A stretch of 64,000 nucleotides of DNA from Ooceraea biroi (GCF_003672135.1 NC_039514.1:6887287-6951286); one strand, 5' to 3'; shown: positions 35,001 to 45,730, counted from the stretch's first letter. Program-made: numbers and translations. The notes: generated by a model from the letters alone, not told the origin.

Positions 35001-38000
35001 TTGTATAACAACTATCCTTTTCAGGAGGGATAAAAAACGTATATGCGGATATTATTAACATCGTTTATATATAATAACTAGTACAACACAGGCGCGCGCT
35101 ATTTTATTTTTCATTATTAATAATGTTTTCGAATAATAATATCTTATATCTATTATTTATTATATGCAACAATGATTTTGATTTGATTTAACACGGCTTT
35201 TTTAAGAGTGGATTTGGAATATTGCGAAGAGGTCTCGACGATTGAAAATCCTTTAGATTTAGAAATGAAAAGGTTCTAGCAATTAAAATTGTTTTCTTTT
35301 CCGCGGAGTTCTGTGCTATTTATATTGTTAATTGGCATATTGCCTAGAGTTCTCGATGATTTAAAATGCGTTAAAACAATAAATGAAAAAGTTCTAGCCA
35401 TTAAAATTGTTTTCTTTTCCGAGGAGTTCTGTGCTATTTATATCGTTAATTGGCATATTGCGAAGAGGTCTCGACGATTGAAAATCCTGTAGAGTTAGAA
35501 ATGAAAAAGTTCTAGCTATTAAAATTTTTTCTTTTTCCAAGGAGTTCTGTGCTATTTATATTGTTACCAGTAGAACACAGGCGCGCGCTATTTTATTTTT
35601 CAATATTAATAATGTTTTTGAATAATAATCTCTTATATCTATTATTTATTATATGCACAATTATCACACTCTACCAAATTGTTAACCTCCACGCGAAGAC
35701 AGCCGCGCGATGGTAATCTAAACTGAACATAACGCACAACGCGAATCGAAGTAACCAATCAGCGTCGCGTAAAAGAGGCAACAATGATTTCGATTTGATT
35801 TAACACGGCTTTTTTAAGAGTGGAAGTGCTAAATTCGGATTCCCGTTTCTTGTTCAACAACAAATAATAAAACATCGCGCGCTAACTTAATTAAACACCG
35901 TACTAATTTTTCTCTCGGGTTTAAAAATACCCTCGCCCATTCCTCGTATTACGTCAATTGGTTGCGTCAAGCGCCGCGTCCACTCACGCTCACTCATCCC
36001 CGAAAGGCCGACCGCCATCTCTTCGTCGACATGCCCAAATGCACGATAAACCCCCTATGCGGCGGGCGTTCTCGCAACGTTGGCGTACATAATACACGAG
36101 CGCATTCTTGCGTCCCCTAAGTTCAAGGACCAAGATTCTAAGTTCGGACCGCCGGGAGAGGAATCATCGGTTGCGGAAGACGGGGCTTGTTTGCGGGCGT
36201 CGTCGGGATGCAGCAGGGGGTTAGAGGGAGCCGGGGGACGAGGGGTGGCGGCAGAGGGTAAGCCGGAGTGCTCTGCCCTATCAAGAGTAGCGAATGCCTG
36301 GCGTTCCTGAATCCTGGCGGCCGGCGAGGCGACCTAATTAGCGAAATACTCGAGGCCCACCCCGTCAACTCCCGTGCCCCCGTCACCCCGAACGCAAGCC
36401 GTTCAGCCCGCGGCACCGAGAGCTCGTACGCTTCTTTCCTGATAACTCCCTCCGTCTCCTGACCCTCTTTCCGTTCTGTGTCGCTCGTTCCTTCGTGCCC
36501 GACGCAAATAGGGGGCATCGTTTTCCGAATACCAGCAGGCACCCCCGGAATTTCCGCGCCGCGTAATCGGAACGCTGCCACCCCGTCGCGAACGTCGCGT
36601 CGTTCCACCCCCCCCCCCCCATCTCCCCGGGGTTCCTGGCAGATCGCGCATTCTCTCTGTCTCTCTCCCTCGACTTTTTCGATTCTTTATTCGCCCGAAA
36701 CTGCACCCGGAACGCCGATGCCGGAGCGCGAGAGGTTGCGAGAGGTCGCGAGAGGAACGAGCTAGCGCGCGTCAGAGGTTTTCTTTTTTTATCCGAGCGG
36801 AAATCCGTGGGGTAATCGCGTGGAAATGGATCATCTCGTGTAATCCGAATTCTACCAAAATTCTGCGCGAAAACGCGGACGGATTCTTCCGAATTTTTCG
36901 CGTAGCTCGAATTTGTTGCGCTAATTGCGATTGAATAATTCAAACGCGAGCCCGCATGCATATTTGAAATGGCAAAGGGAAGGAATGTTACATGTACACA
37001 TTGGAATTTTTTGAGCACGGGAGCGTCCGAGCACTCGCGTTTTAAACGAAACGTACTACTAAATCGACCAGAAAATCTTTAAGCTGGTTTATACGTAAGC
37101 CCGTAAGAGCTATGGGTCCCAGACATTATCTATGAAGTGCTTATCCGATAAGACGATTACCATATTTAACATATTCTTCGAACTGACAGGCTCTCCTTCT
37201 TTCGTTGTACTCCATATATCAAGAGAAATTATTGACGATACATAAATTTTGATATCTCTCTGCATATCAATTTAAATAACTTAATTTTGCAACTCGATTA
37301 CATATCCCCGATTATATTTGAATACTCGATTATATATATTTCGATTATATTAATTATATATATTTGTTTCACGCAGAAATTTATTAAACTCGTATAATTA
37401 AATCATATAATTAAAAATGTAAAAAAATTAGTCGGAGAGAGATTATATGACACGTATGAAATCTTTCATTTATTTGTAATCATATTCTCATCATGAAGTG
37501 CAGTAATTAGTGATACCATTTCATACTTTTCATTTGCCGTGCCAAGAAATACTGATATCAAATTTATAACATTACTACAGACTGTTATACGATTTAAAAT
37601 AACTGTCTTAGTAACAAAAATCTCTTATTATTTATCTGCACTTTGCAGAGTGTTATTTTCGGCGCTACGTAAAATTATGGCTTATTTTTCTAAGTGATCT
37701 TAAGATTAATCGTTTGTCGCGTTCGTGTCGTTTTCGGTAATCGCGACCTGTAATGCTTAATGACTGTGACGATATTTTCGCAGCCCCTGGAAGTGCGAGA
37801 AATATGTCCGGATCGGTGCTACAAGGCGTGTCAGCTCGGAGTGTGGAGCCCGATTTGCAGTAAACGGCTTCAGGGTATCGTGAAACTCGCCTCGGCACTC
37901 GAGAGTGGCAGATACGTCGCGAGGGACATTGGTAAGTCCCGTTCCATCCCGGGCGCACACACGGGTGGCACTTTATCGAGTGCGAGCAAGTTTTCCCGTC

Positions 38001-41000
38001 CTCGCGCGAGGAGCGAAGAGGAGCCCGGGCTTCCGTCGCGAGTTTCTGCTTCCCCGTGAAAGAAGAAATAAGTCCGGGAAGGGAGAAAATCGCCCACGGC
38101 TTGCCACTTGTCCAAGGGAGGTCTTTTGGCTCCCGGTTAATCGAGCGCGCGGCTCGCTCGCCCGCCCACTCGCTCGCGTTCCTGGGCTTCAAGTTCAGTC
38201 GAAATAGCCTCCGGGAATTATCGAGTTTAAAGTTTAAGTAGCCGGCGATTTGGAGAATTTAAGTGTTCATTTTTCACGTTGCGTCCCGTTGCGAAGCGAG
38301 CGGAAGGGAAACCGCGGAGCGCTCATTTTCCGAGCAGCGCTCGGTAAGAATTTCGCAAGACGCTCTGCCTCCGTTTTGGCGATCCTTTCCTTTTCATCGC
38401 CGGCATTTTCGCGGGCATCAAGTGTACGACTTTCCGGCTGCAAACCGCGCTCGTCCGCTCGCGGCGAAACGAGCCAAGTGAATAATGCAATTTCGTAAAA
38501 TAAATTCTGATAAGTCGACCGTTAGCCGCAGGCGGACTTCGTCTAAATCGTTCCCCGTGCCCCGGGATGGGGAATAAATAATAAGCAACGCGCGAATTTT
38601 TCAAAAACCCGTGGCAAAATTTGCCGGCATTTGAGCGGATGCTCGATTGCTGCGATTTGAGACTCTCGCGCGGTATTTTTCATGCGACATTCGCTGAATT
38701 CAATTAACGAAACAGCCGGTGAAATTTAACCGCATCACGGTATCGAAGTTCACCGGACATTAATTTACAATAACGCCCGCAGTTTTTGCATCGACACTCA
38801 TTCATTACACATTTCAATCAAATGTCGACAACAAAGGGTAAACGATTAAATAATAGCCTCGCGGCGGACTCGCACTGCAATGCAAATATTTGTGGCACGA
38901 ACGAAAAATGTTGTGTATTTTTACTTTAAAGTAATTGGATGGAACGCGTTCTCTGTGTTCCTCTGTGTCAAAAAGTTCAGTGCTTCGTGTTTCGATGTGC
39001 GGGTCAAACAGCTTGGAAATGGCCGAAGTTTGCACGTAACTGAAAACTTGCGGCCCGCGGATTAATCAGAATAAAATTACACACACATACACGAGAGAAA
39101 GGAATTAATTTCTACGAAAAAAGAAAATTATCAGGATGAAAGTAGCAATTGCAGGAACGCGTCAGTCGCTTTCACACACTTCTGCTGCCCTCAAGAATAA
39201 ACCTTATAAAACAACACAATTGCAAACTGGAAAACAAGCGCCTTTCCTGCAATTACATTTTCAAACGCGCCCCCAAACATTTACACAGTTACATCTCCAC
39301 GCGTCTCCATTCTGCCATTCTCTTTTTACACTTTTTTTACGCACTATATTTTTAGAATATTTCTACGCGCTTCCACGTTCGTCCATTAGCACCCGGCATC
39401 CCTTTGACTTCTTCTTCCCTGAAGACCTTTGCTTTGTGCCAAACTAGGAGGCGCAGACCCCGAAAGGATGGCGCCCCCGCGGGTGGAGGAGTACCTCGCG
39501 GAGCTGTTTTGCGGCACCAACATCAGCATGCAGGTGGTGTCCGATCAGGACACCCTGCTACAGGAGTACCCGCTGTTCGCCTGTGTGAACCGCGCAGCAT
39601 CCGTGATACCACGCCACGCCGGTCGGATCATCTTCCTGACTTACGAGCCGGCCGGCTGCGTCCTGGAGACGATCATGCTCGTGGGCAAGGGCGTCACTTA
39701 CGACACCGGTGGTGCCGACATCAAGTGCCAGGGTGTGATGGCCGGCATGTCGAGGGACAAATGTGGCGCAGCTGCCTGCGCCGGATTCATGCAGGTGCCG
39801 TGATATATCGCAAATTGCGCGTGCGGCATTGTACATCACGGCCAGATCGCGATCGCCGAGCTTCTGTTAATAATGGCGCTTTGATAAGTTCCTGTCTGTG
39901 TTCCCCACCTCCCTCTCTCTTTCTCTCTTTCTCTCTCATCTGTCTATCTATCTATCTCGGGCTGAGAAGATTCTTGAAACGATCGTCGAGATCACAACCG
40001 TAATTTGAATCTCTATGGCACGATGTGGTGCCTCGACGATGTCGTTTTCTCCAGGCGATGGCGCCAGGCATTAATTTTTTTAGACGATTTAATCGTGAAC
40101 ACAATCGATTACGCAATTCAATATATCGCACTGTGGCCTCGCTATAATACTATAGGTGGTGAACCTGCTGCAACCACCGACGGTGAAGGTGGTTGTCGCG
40201 CTGTGCGTCGTGAGGAACAGCGTTGGCGAGAACTGCTACGTCTCCGACGAGGTGATCACCGCGAAATCCGGCGCGAGGGTGCGCGTGGGCAACACGGACG
40301 CGGAGGGCAGAATGGCCATGGCTGATGCTCTGTACCATCTGAAGGAGATGGCCCTGTGCTCCGTCAACCCGCATCTCTTCACGGTAGCCACGCTAACGGG
40401 CCACGCGGTACTAACCGCCGGCTTGGGATATACCGTAAGTGTCGCTCGTAATTGCGTAATTATCGTTTCGCTCGCGGCTTCCGGCCACGTTAAGCAAGTA
40501 TTGGGATACGAGACGAGCGACCGCTCGAATTTCTGACAGGCAGACAATCGCCGATCCGGCGCGCCACGTCATGATATAACGAAGGTATTTTGCTACCGTT
40601 GCGCGCGATAACATGGCAATAACAAAGACGTTAAAGCGGAGGCGCGGAATGGCGGAAACGCGCGCAGACAGTTACGTAACTTGTTGATTCATTGAGGAGA
40701 GCGTAATTGGACAGGTTTATAAACGGCCAGGATGGATGCACAGTCCAACCCCCGCGTCTGGCGCTACGTTGAACCGCCGGACGTGACGTGTAGACACGGG
40801 GGTGCGTAAGTTCATTAGAAAACTTGCCCGCGAGGGTTTGGAACTACTCGTCATTCAGTTACTTGGTTTTTTGATGAGTTTCCTCGTGCTGAATTCGATC
40901 GTCGTTCAACGGCGTGCAACAACGCGTTTAACGTTGCTTCAGATCGCGATGGATAACGCCGTGGCGCGGTTAGCCAGCAACTCGGAGAAGCTCCAAGCCT

Positions 41001-41540
41001 CCGGCGAGACTATGGGCGACCCGTTCGAGATATCGCGGATACGCAGGGAGGACTTCCAGGCCCACGAAGGACGCAGCGAGGGGGATGATGTTCTTCAAGC
41101 AATGAATCAGCCCAGCTCGAAGATTCCGCGAGGTCATCAGGGTCCAGCTGCCTTCCTGATCAAGGCGTCTGGATTGCATAAGGTGTGGTGTCTTTTATCA
41201 TTATATTTTTTACTGTTATCCTTAATTATTTTTAGATCTTTGAATTTTTCCAGCTATCGCAACGCGTTTCGTACAAGTTGTGACGCTTTGGAATTTGTAC
41301 AAATTTACGCAATTATGTCATCTCTATAATTTTATGTATGTAATTTTTATGATCTATGATATTTGTGACAACTTTTAGCATGGTACTCGGTCGAAGAAGC
41401 CGCTAAAGTACAGCCACCTGGACGTGGCTCCCAGCGCTGGTGATCTTCCGGAACAGCCGTCCGGTTCTCCGATTTTAGCGCTTGCCAAATCGTTTCTTCT
41501 CGACAAGATAAACATAGAGACCGCGGAAACTAAAGCTTAA
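28748..41540 (+). CDS. M17 leucyl-aminopeptidase-like protein (W07G4.4 type), 7 coding exons, 520 aa
   Basis: Exons 28748-29025, 32424-32532, 37784-37931, 39448-39794, 40156-40434, 40943-41182 and 41379-41540 join in consistent phases with GT-AG introns. The M17 catalytic domain fills the C-terminal half. The bovine-LAP-type residues are present at the right spacing: K259 in V-G-K-G, D264 in Y-D-T-G-G, K271, D282 in S-R-D-K, and D342, E344 and R346 in N-T-D-A-E-G-R. M17 enzymes are soluble two-metal aminopeptidases, usually hexamers, that release N-terminal residues. The N-terminal domain is only family-like. Strand, spacing and motifs argue for an active enzyme. The start is the first ATG after an acceptor at 28743, so a non-coding 5' exon is expected; a short upstream coding exon cannot be excluded. 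An alternative last exon lies at 42573-42902. Confidence 0.92.
29430..29442. repeat. Poly-C run (13) in intron 1
   Basis: A homopolymer of 13 C. Such runs are prone to length errors in sequencing. A similar 13-C run is at 36608-36620 in intron 2. Confidence 0.9.
29701..29715. repeat. GC dinucleotide microsatellite in intron 1
   Basis: An alternating GC run, potentially Z-DNA forming; a second lies at 29878-29894. It is unmutated at CpG, in keeping with low methylation-driven decay in this genome. Confidence 0.85.
31344..31390. repeat. Nested inverted repeat in M17 intron 1
   Basis: Outer arms 31344-31353 and 31381-31390 are exact 10-bp reverse complements. Between them lies an inner hairpin with 7-bp arms (31355-31361 and 31366-31372) and an AATA loop. 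No function is evident. Confidence 0.7.
32424..32532 (+). CDS. M17 aminopeptidase, coding exon 2
   Basis: The acceptor is TTATTAG/GGCG. Encodes residues 93-129, a Rossmann-like segment with R-P-L-L-V-L-L-P-D. Ends in phase 0 at GTG/GTGAGT. Confidence 0.88.
33203..33233. repeat. Perfect 12-bp GC-rich inverted repeat
   Basis: Arms 33203-33214 and 33222-33233 (TGACGCGCGGCT and its exact reverse complement) surround a GCGCGCG loop, giving a very stable hairpin in M17 intron 2. Confidence 0.85.
35070..35824. repeat. Duplicated AT-rich block flanking a tandem array
   Basis: A roughly 90-bp segment X (about 35077-35169; contains ACACAGGCGCGCGCTATTTT) recurs at about 35566-35656. A 45-bp segment Y (about 35168-35212; ends TTTTTTAAGAGTGGA) recurs at about 35778-35823. 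X and Y touch in the first copy but are separated by about 121 unique bases in the second. The order is X, Y, three 118-bp units, X, unique, Y. This fits unequal duplication of an unidentified dispersed repeat. Confidence 0.8.
35215..35568. repeat. Three 118-bp tandem repeats
   Basis: Units 35215-35332, 35333-35450 and 35451-35568 are each exactly 118 bp. Each begins TGG-A/C-ATATTGC and ends TTTATAT-T/C-GTTA. Units 1 and 3 are closest; unit 2 has diverged most (TGCCTAGAGTTCTCG in place of TGCGAAGAGGTCTCG). Equal length despite substitutions indicates tandem duplication without later indels. Confidence 0.92.
36608..36620. repeat. Poly-C run (13) in intron 2
   Basis: A homopolymer of 13 C in a C-rich neighbourhood of M17 intron 2; length is likely polymorphic or error-prone. 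Confidence 0.9.
37784..37931 (+). CDS. M17 aminopeptidase, coding exon 3
   Basis: The acceptor is TTCGCAG/CCCC. Encodes residues 130-178 plus one base of G179, ending in S-G-R-Y-V-A-R-D-I-G, the R-D-I/L segment that precedes the catalytic domain in M17 proteins. The donor is TTG/GTAAGT. Confidence 0.9.
39448..39794 (+). CDS. M17 aminopeptidase, coding exon 4 (first metal-site motifs)
   Basis: The acceptor is AACTAG/GAGGC. Encodes residues 179-294, with D-P-E-R-M at the start of the catalytic domain. V-G-K-G-V-T-Y-D-T-G-G-A-D-I-K carries K259, D264 and K271, and S-R-D-K carries D282. The K-to-D (5), D-to-K (7) and K-to-D (11) spacing equals that of classical leucyl aminopeptidases. Ends in phase 0 at CAG/GTGCCG, a weaker donor. 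Confidence 0.93.
40156..40434 (+). CDS. M17 aminopeptidase, coding exon 5 (N-T-D-A-E-G-R signature)
   Basis: The acceptor is ACTATAG/GTGG; 93 codons, residues 295-387. Contains C-V-V-R-N-S-V-G, S-D-E-V-I-T-A-K-S-G and the M17 signature N-T-D-A-E-G-R with metal ligands D342 and E344 and the bicarbonate-site R346, then A-T-L-T-G-H. Ends in phase 0 at ACC/GTAAGT. Confidence 0.95.
40943..41182 (+). CDS. M17 aminopeptidase, coding exon 6
   Basis: The acceptor is GCTTCAG/ATCG; 80 codons, residues 388-467. Contains G-D-P-F-E-I-S-R and R-G-H-Q-G-P-A-A-F-L, characteristic of the W07G4.4-like branch. Ends in phase 0 at AAG/GTGTGG, so it can join either downstream terminal exon without a frame change. 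Confidence 0.93.
41379..41540 (+). CDS. M17 aminopeptidase, terminal exon 7a
   Basis: The acceptor is CTTTTAG/CATG. Encodes 53 residues beginning H-G-T-R-S-K-K-P-L-K-Y-S-H-L-D, with S-G-S-P-I-L-A-L-A, then a short polar tail and TAA at 41538-41540. This gives the 520-aa form. A candidate poly(A) signal follows about 115 bases later. Confidence 0.93.
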   Translation, partial: HGTRSKKPLKYSHLDVAPSAGDLPEQPSGSPILALAKSFLLDKINIETAETKA

Positions 41541-41656
41541 CGCTACTCTCTCAGAAAGGATTTCTGACGAAAAATATTCTTGACACATTTAATCGTATCG
41601 CTTGCTATTTTGAGAATTATATACATACATTTAAGCTTATATATTCTTACATTTAA

Positions 41657-41662
41657 AATAAA
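41657..41662 (+). terminator. Candidate poly(A) signal after exon 7a
   Basis: AATAAA about 115 bases after the TAA of exon 7a, in AT-rich sequence. Its position before exon 7b means polyadenylation here would exclude 7b. Confidence 0.5.
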
Positions 41663-42444
41663 ACTATTATATATTGATGCAAGCGCTATAATACGTGGCG
41701 CGAAACCGATATCTGTTACCGTCTTTCGTCGACTTAACGTCTTCTTCTTCATTTTATTCTATATTGAAGAATTTTCCATTTAATATTAAAATATCCTTTC
41801 CATTTAAGATTAAAATATCCTTCTTTAATAAATATGATTGGCGCTACATCGATCCTATTTTATGATAGATCGAAGAGAATAATATTGCATTCAGAAATAC
41901 CTTTTCTGCGGGTATAGCGTCGAGTCTGTTAGGTGTCTCTTATGACACATATCTCAGGCGATTAATGTTCGCGGTGAGCCCGCCAGCACAGCCGAAAATG
42001 CAAATAACGATTAATTATCCCTGTAAACCCTTCACATCCGAGTTCCCGACCCTCGGCCGGAAGTGGCGCAGCGCGAATTCGCCTCGCGGCGCAAACGATT
42101 ACACCCCCGAGTCATTCGATAACCGGCAGTCCCGCCACGTGTCACGTGTCGCGAGCGTTACGCCCGCAAGAGCCCGTTCAGCCGCGATACGTCATTTACA
42201 GTCTCCGCGCGCGGAAACACTCCGTTTTAGGGACTCCGTTTATCGCATTATATCGCATCTGCCAGTCAACCTCGTTACTCGTTTGACCCCTCCCTCCTTC
42301 CTTCCCTCCATTTGCCCGTCACCTAACTCGCCGCAATGGATCTTTTATGGACGATCGACTTAACGCGGGCACCGCGAACAGACGTTAATGGATAAGACGG
42401 ATTAAAAAGCTTCCCTGTTACAATGACGTTTAAGGACTCATTTA

Positions 42445-42572
42445 TCTGCTCCTGCTTCTCCCTTCTCCCTTCTCTCTCTCTCTCTCTCTGTCTTTCTATC
42501 TCTCGCCTGGTCGGTTGCCCCCTCGCTCTCTCTCCACATCCCTCACTCTGACGCATTCCGTATCGATTACAG
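42445..42572 (+). promoter_or_regulatory. Long polypyrimidine tract and 3' splice site before exon 7b
   Basis: About 100 bases of mostly C/T, including a CT microsatellite, lead to a short spacer and ATTACAG at 42572. This is a strong candidate splice acceptor context for the alternative terminal exon, stronger than the ordinary tract before exon 7a. Confidence 0.5.
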
Positions 42573-42902
42573 CACGGAGCCTGTAGCTGTGCACCCCTAA
42601 AGTACACGCACATCGACTTGTACGGACATCTCCCCGATCCTCATCATCTGCCGTACAGCGGCAATCCCGTCCTGGCAATGTCCTACTGTTACCTGATCCA
42701 AGGTAAGTGTCTGACACTGAGGAACGATCTTCCCTACGAGATGCAATACGTCTGCGAGCTCGACTGCAAACCCGTATGCGCGACGCCCTGCGGGCCCTGC
42801 GAGGTACCCTGCGATCCCTGCGCAACCCCCTGTCCACCGGTGGCGAAGTGCCCCGTTTGTCCGGGTGCCACGCGACCCTGCGAACGACGCCAGGCGCAGT
42901 AA
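42573..42902 (+). CDS. Putative alternative terminal exon 7b of the M17 gene, Cys/Pro-rich tail
   Basis: It opens in phase 0 directly after ATTACAG and encodes 109 residues. The first 40 or so match exon 7a: H-G-x-x-S-x-x-P-L-K-Y-T-H-I-D, then S-G-N-P-V-L-A-M against S-G-S-P-I-L-A-L. It then departs into a tail with 11 Cys in 43 residues in C-x2-C and C-x3-C spacing (C-G-P-C, C-D-P-C, C-P-V-C), 15 Cys in all. Joined to exon 6 it would give 576 aa. Homology and phase show it is a duplicated last exon; use in mRNA is inferred. A consensus donor AAG/GTAAGT at 42702/42703 could instead end the exon early and remove the tail, but codon choice in the tail looks coding. A decayed pseudo-exon is less likely because the frame is intact. 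Confidence 0.62.
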   Translation, partial: HGACSCAPLKYTHIDLYGHLPDPHHLPYSGNPVLAMSYCYLIQGKCLTLRNDLPYEMQYVCELDCKPVCATPCGPCEVPCDPCATPCPPVAKCPVCPGATRPCERRQAQ

Positions 42903-43190
42903 TCTACCTCCCCCTCCCGCCTCCGTGACCGCCTGCTTCCACCCCCAGTCGCCTAATTCGGAAACGATGTACCGGGGAGCCGTGTGTCAACCAAACGTCC
43001 GAAGAAAAACGAATTGAACCCTGCTTGACAATACGTCAAGTCGCGCGATACGTACGCGCGGTACTATAATACATACGAGGATTTATATGGGGACCATCGT
43101 CGCACGGCGAGCAGTTAATCTCGCCATCGATTTTGAGTCACTTTTTACACGGCCGTTTTGCTGGATATATTTTATGGTACGTTCTTTGCG

Positions 43191-43196
43191 AATAAA
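43191..43196 (+). terminator. Candidate poly(A) signal after exon 7b
   Basis: AATAAA about 290 bases after the exon 7b stop codon, supporting its use as an independent terminal exon. Confidence 0.4.
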
Positions 43197-45040
43197 AAGT
43201 GTAATAAAGCATGTGATGGTGCAGAGTTATTTCTCGTCTCCCATTTGTTATGTAAAAAGAAGACCCAGCTCGAGTGAATTATTTGCATGTTTCGTGAAAG
43301 AGAAATGAGATTAGTTAATATTTAATACGGAATTTGTAGTGTCACATTTCAAGAATAGTCATAGTTATCAGTCGAGCTGAGGAGTACCAGAGGTGCTCAG
43401 TTTACCTGTGAAGCATCTGGTATCCGCAGACAGTAAATTCAGACGCATCGGATGCTGGTATACCTGAATACGTCAGGTACGTCAGGTAGCTGAGTATCTT
43501 ACAACCGAAGCCAGGAATATATCTACGGTTGGTACGTCTGATGATATTTACAAAAGATATTATCGAAAATGAATAAATATTACCAGCAGCAAATACGTAG
43601 ATTTATTAAATGTTTTATTTTAATTAATTTTTATTTTTCATTTTATAGAAGAATTTATCCGAATAAATTCAAATGCGTATTATTAAAAAGTAAATTAATA
43701 TTACTATTTACTGAAATTTTCCTTTTATTAATTATTCCATTTGTTTTTATTTATTAATTATTTTAAGTACATTCTAATATTTTTTTCTTGTTAAAAAGAT
43801 TGTATAAAATTCTGTCTATAGAAAAAATTGTCTTGATACTTGGAAAATATACCGATAATTTATCTGAATGATAAATTTGGCAGATTTATTTCAAATATAT
43901 TACATCGCGATGTTTGATGACTCGAAAATAGTTTTAAATATCTAGGCCATTTTTAATTTTGTTTATCATTGCGCGTCCATCAACGGGAGAAATCGCATCC
44001 GACAAAGATTACAGAGTATGCTTTATAAGTCGGACTCGAACAGGGAAGAATGCCGTGGAAGGGAAACTTAATTACAGCCACGTCCTTTCTTAATTAAGAG
44101 AAAATGTTTGGCGTATCTCGCAGAGATTACTGCGAGCGAGGCAAACTTCCGTTTGCCTTGCCAGCGCGCCTGCTTTCTCACGATCGAAAGCCCGATCCAA
44201 AACTAATCTTGCCATCTTTTTGCAGGAATGCTCTGTCGTTTGAATGCATCAAACACATAGTAGCCACATGGTTCTCGTTATCTTGTTAAGAAAAGGTTCT
44301 TCAAATCTTTCTTGACTAGCAGCAATGCGAACAAACGGGCAAACGTGTCACTACAATAGTAACGTAGAATTGCGCAAATTACCTAAAAAGGAAAAATCCT
44401 TCAAAAAATTATCAGATTTAATATAATTTATGAAAAGGCTAACTAGCCTCAACAACAATCTAACATCAATTGTTTCGTCTTACGCACAAGTTTCAGATAA
44501 AAAAATACAGATCGCATAAATCATTTTATTCCAATGATTCCGCGTGTCAATGGTTTCGCAGAGCTCGAGTGCCCATCGTCATCCGAATCGCGTTGGCGGA
44601 CATAAAACTCCGCAAGAAGCATCGCCCGGAAACGATAGCTTCGGAAGCAGGGGGAGAAAAGGGCACGAGAGATAGTAAAGGGGGGTCTCGCATGGGGGGC
44701 AGTAAACGCGTCGGCCAGGAGGCGACGGCATTATCAGCGCGGCCGAGGTACGCGGGGTACGAGTTGACATTGTTTGAAGAACTTGAAGGCAACGCGGCGC
44801 GGAGTCGCGCCGGTTGCAAGGAGTGAGGCGACGTAAGGTTCGCAAAGAGGTAATACACCGGTGACGGGGGGGCAGAAGGGCGTAGAGGGGTGAAGGAAGA
44901 GAGTGAGAGAGAGAGGAGGGGGTGGTAGGGGGCAGTGTGGCGGGTTCGACGGCCGGCTGGTGGCCCAGTGACCGGGACCGGTTCCCTCCGCGGTTCCTCC
45001 TTCCGCCTTCCTTGCAAACGCACAACTGCATCATCTCGAC

Positions 45041-45730
45041 TCACCTCGCTTCGTCGTCCCTCTCCCCCCTCGCACCCCCACCCCCGTCCCCCGCAACCCC
45101 GTCGGTTCCCCTTGCCTCTCGTGCCTCTCTCGCGTGCTTCTCTTTCTCTCTTTCTCTTTCTCCCTCTTTTTCTCTCCTCCTCTTCCTTCTTCTCTTTCCT
45201 TCGTCCGTCAATCCGTCCCTCCGCTTCGCCTCCCTCTTCTTGGTCCGACTCTGTGCGCGCCTTCGCGCGCTTGCTTCTCTCTCATCTCGCGTTCGTCCGA
45301 CCGGCCGACCATCCGCTTCTCCGTCTCCCTCTCTCTTTGTCTCTCCTCGTCCCGTCGTCATCATCATCCACCAGGTCTCTTCTCCTCTTTCGCACGAAAG
45401 CGTTGCCACACGCGCGAAACGGCCCACCGCCTCTTCATTCCTGCGCCGCTTCCCGCCGACACGACGCTCGCTTCTTCTCTTGCTCGCTCGCTCGCTCGGC
45501 CGCTCGCGCGTCGTTCTGCCACTCGCGTTCAGCTCGCGGTCCGTCTCTTCTCCACTGTCCTCTCTTTTCCTCTTTCTCACCTCGCGAAGCAGAGGTCATG
45601 CCGCGTATTCGCTTCTTCATTCTTCCTCCTCCTCTTCCTCCTCCGCCGCCGCGACTTCCCTCGACTGTCCCGTCGTCGTCCTTCTTCTTCTTCGTCGTCG
45701 TCGTCCTCTTCTTCTTCTTCTTTGTATATC
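45041..45730. repeat. About 700-bp pyrimidine-rich strand-asymmetric tract
   Basis: The + strand is dominated by C and T over roughly 700 bases, with CTT, TCC and TCG micro-repeats. It yields overlapping open frames in all three + frames, a hallmark of composition and not of coding. It is immediately followed by a purine-rich stretch (about 46015-46135). Confidence 0.75.

Larger units (their letters stand above)
32533..37783. other. M17 gene intron 2 (5.25 kb) with an AT-rich repeat block
   Basis: Bounded by GTGAGT and TTCGCAG. It contains a GC-rich hairpin (33203-33233), a 118-bp tandem repeat array inside a duplicated block (35070-35824), a 13-C run (36608-36620) and AT-rich stretches. No nested gene is supported. 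Confidence 0.65.

Noticed and set aside
44020..44050. tRNA T-loop-like GGACTCGAAC on the minus strand
   Set aside because: The flanking bases do not form the 5-bp T stem, and no anticodon or acceptor arm is visible.
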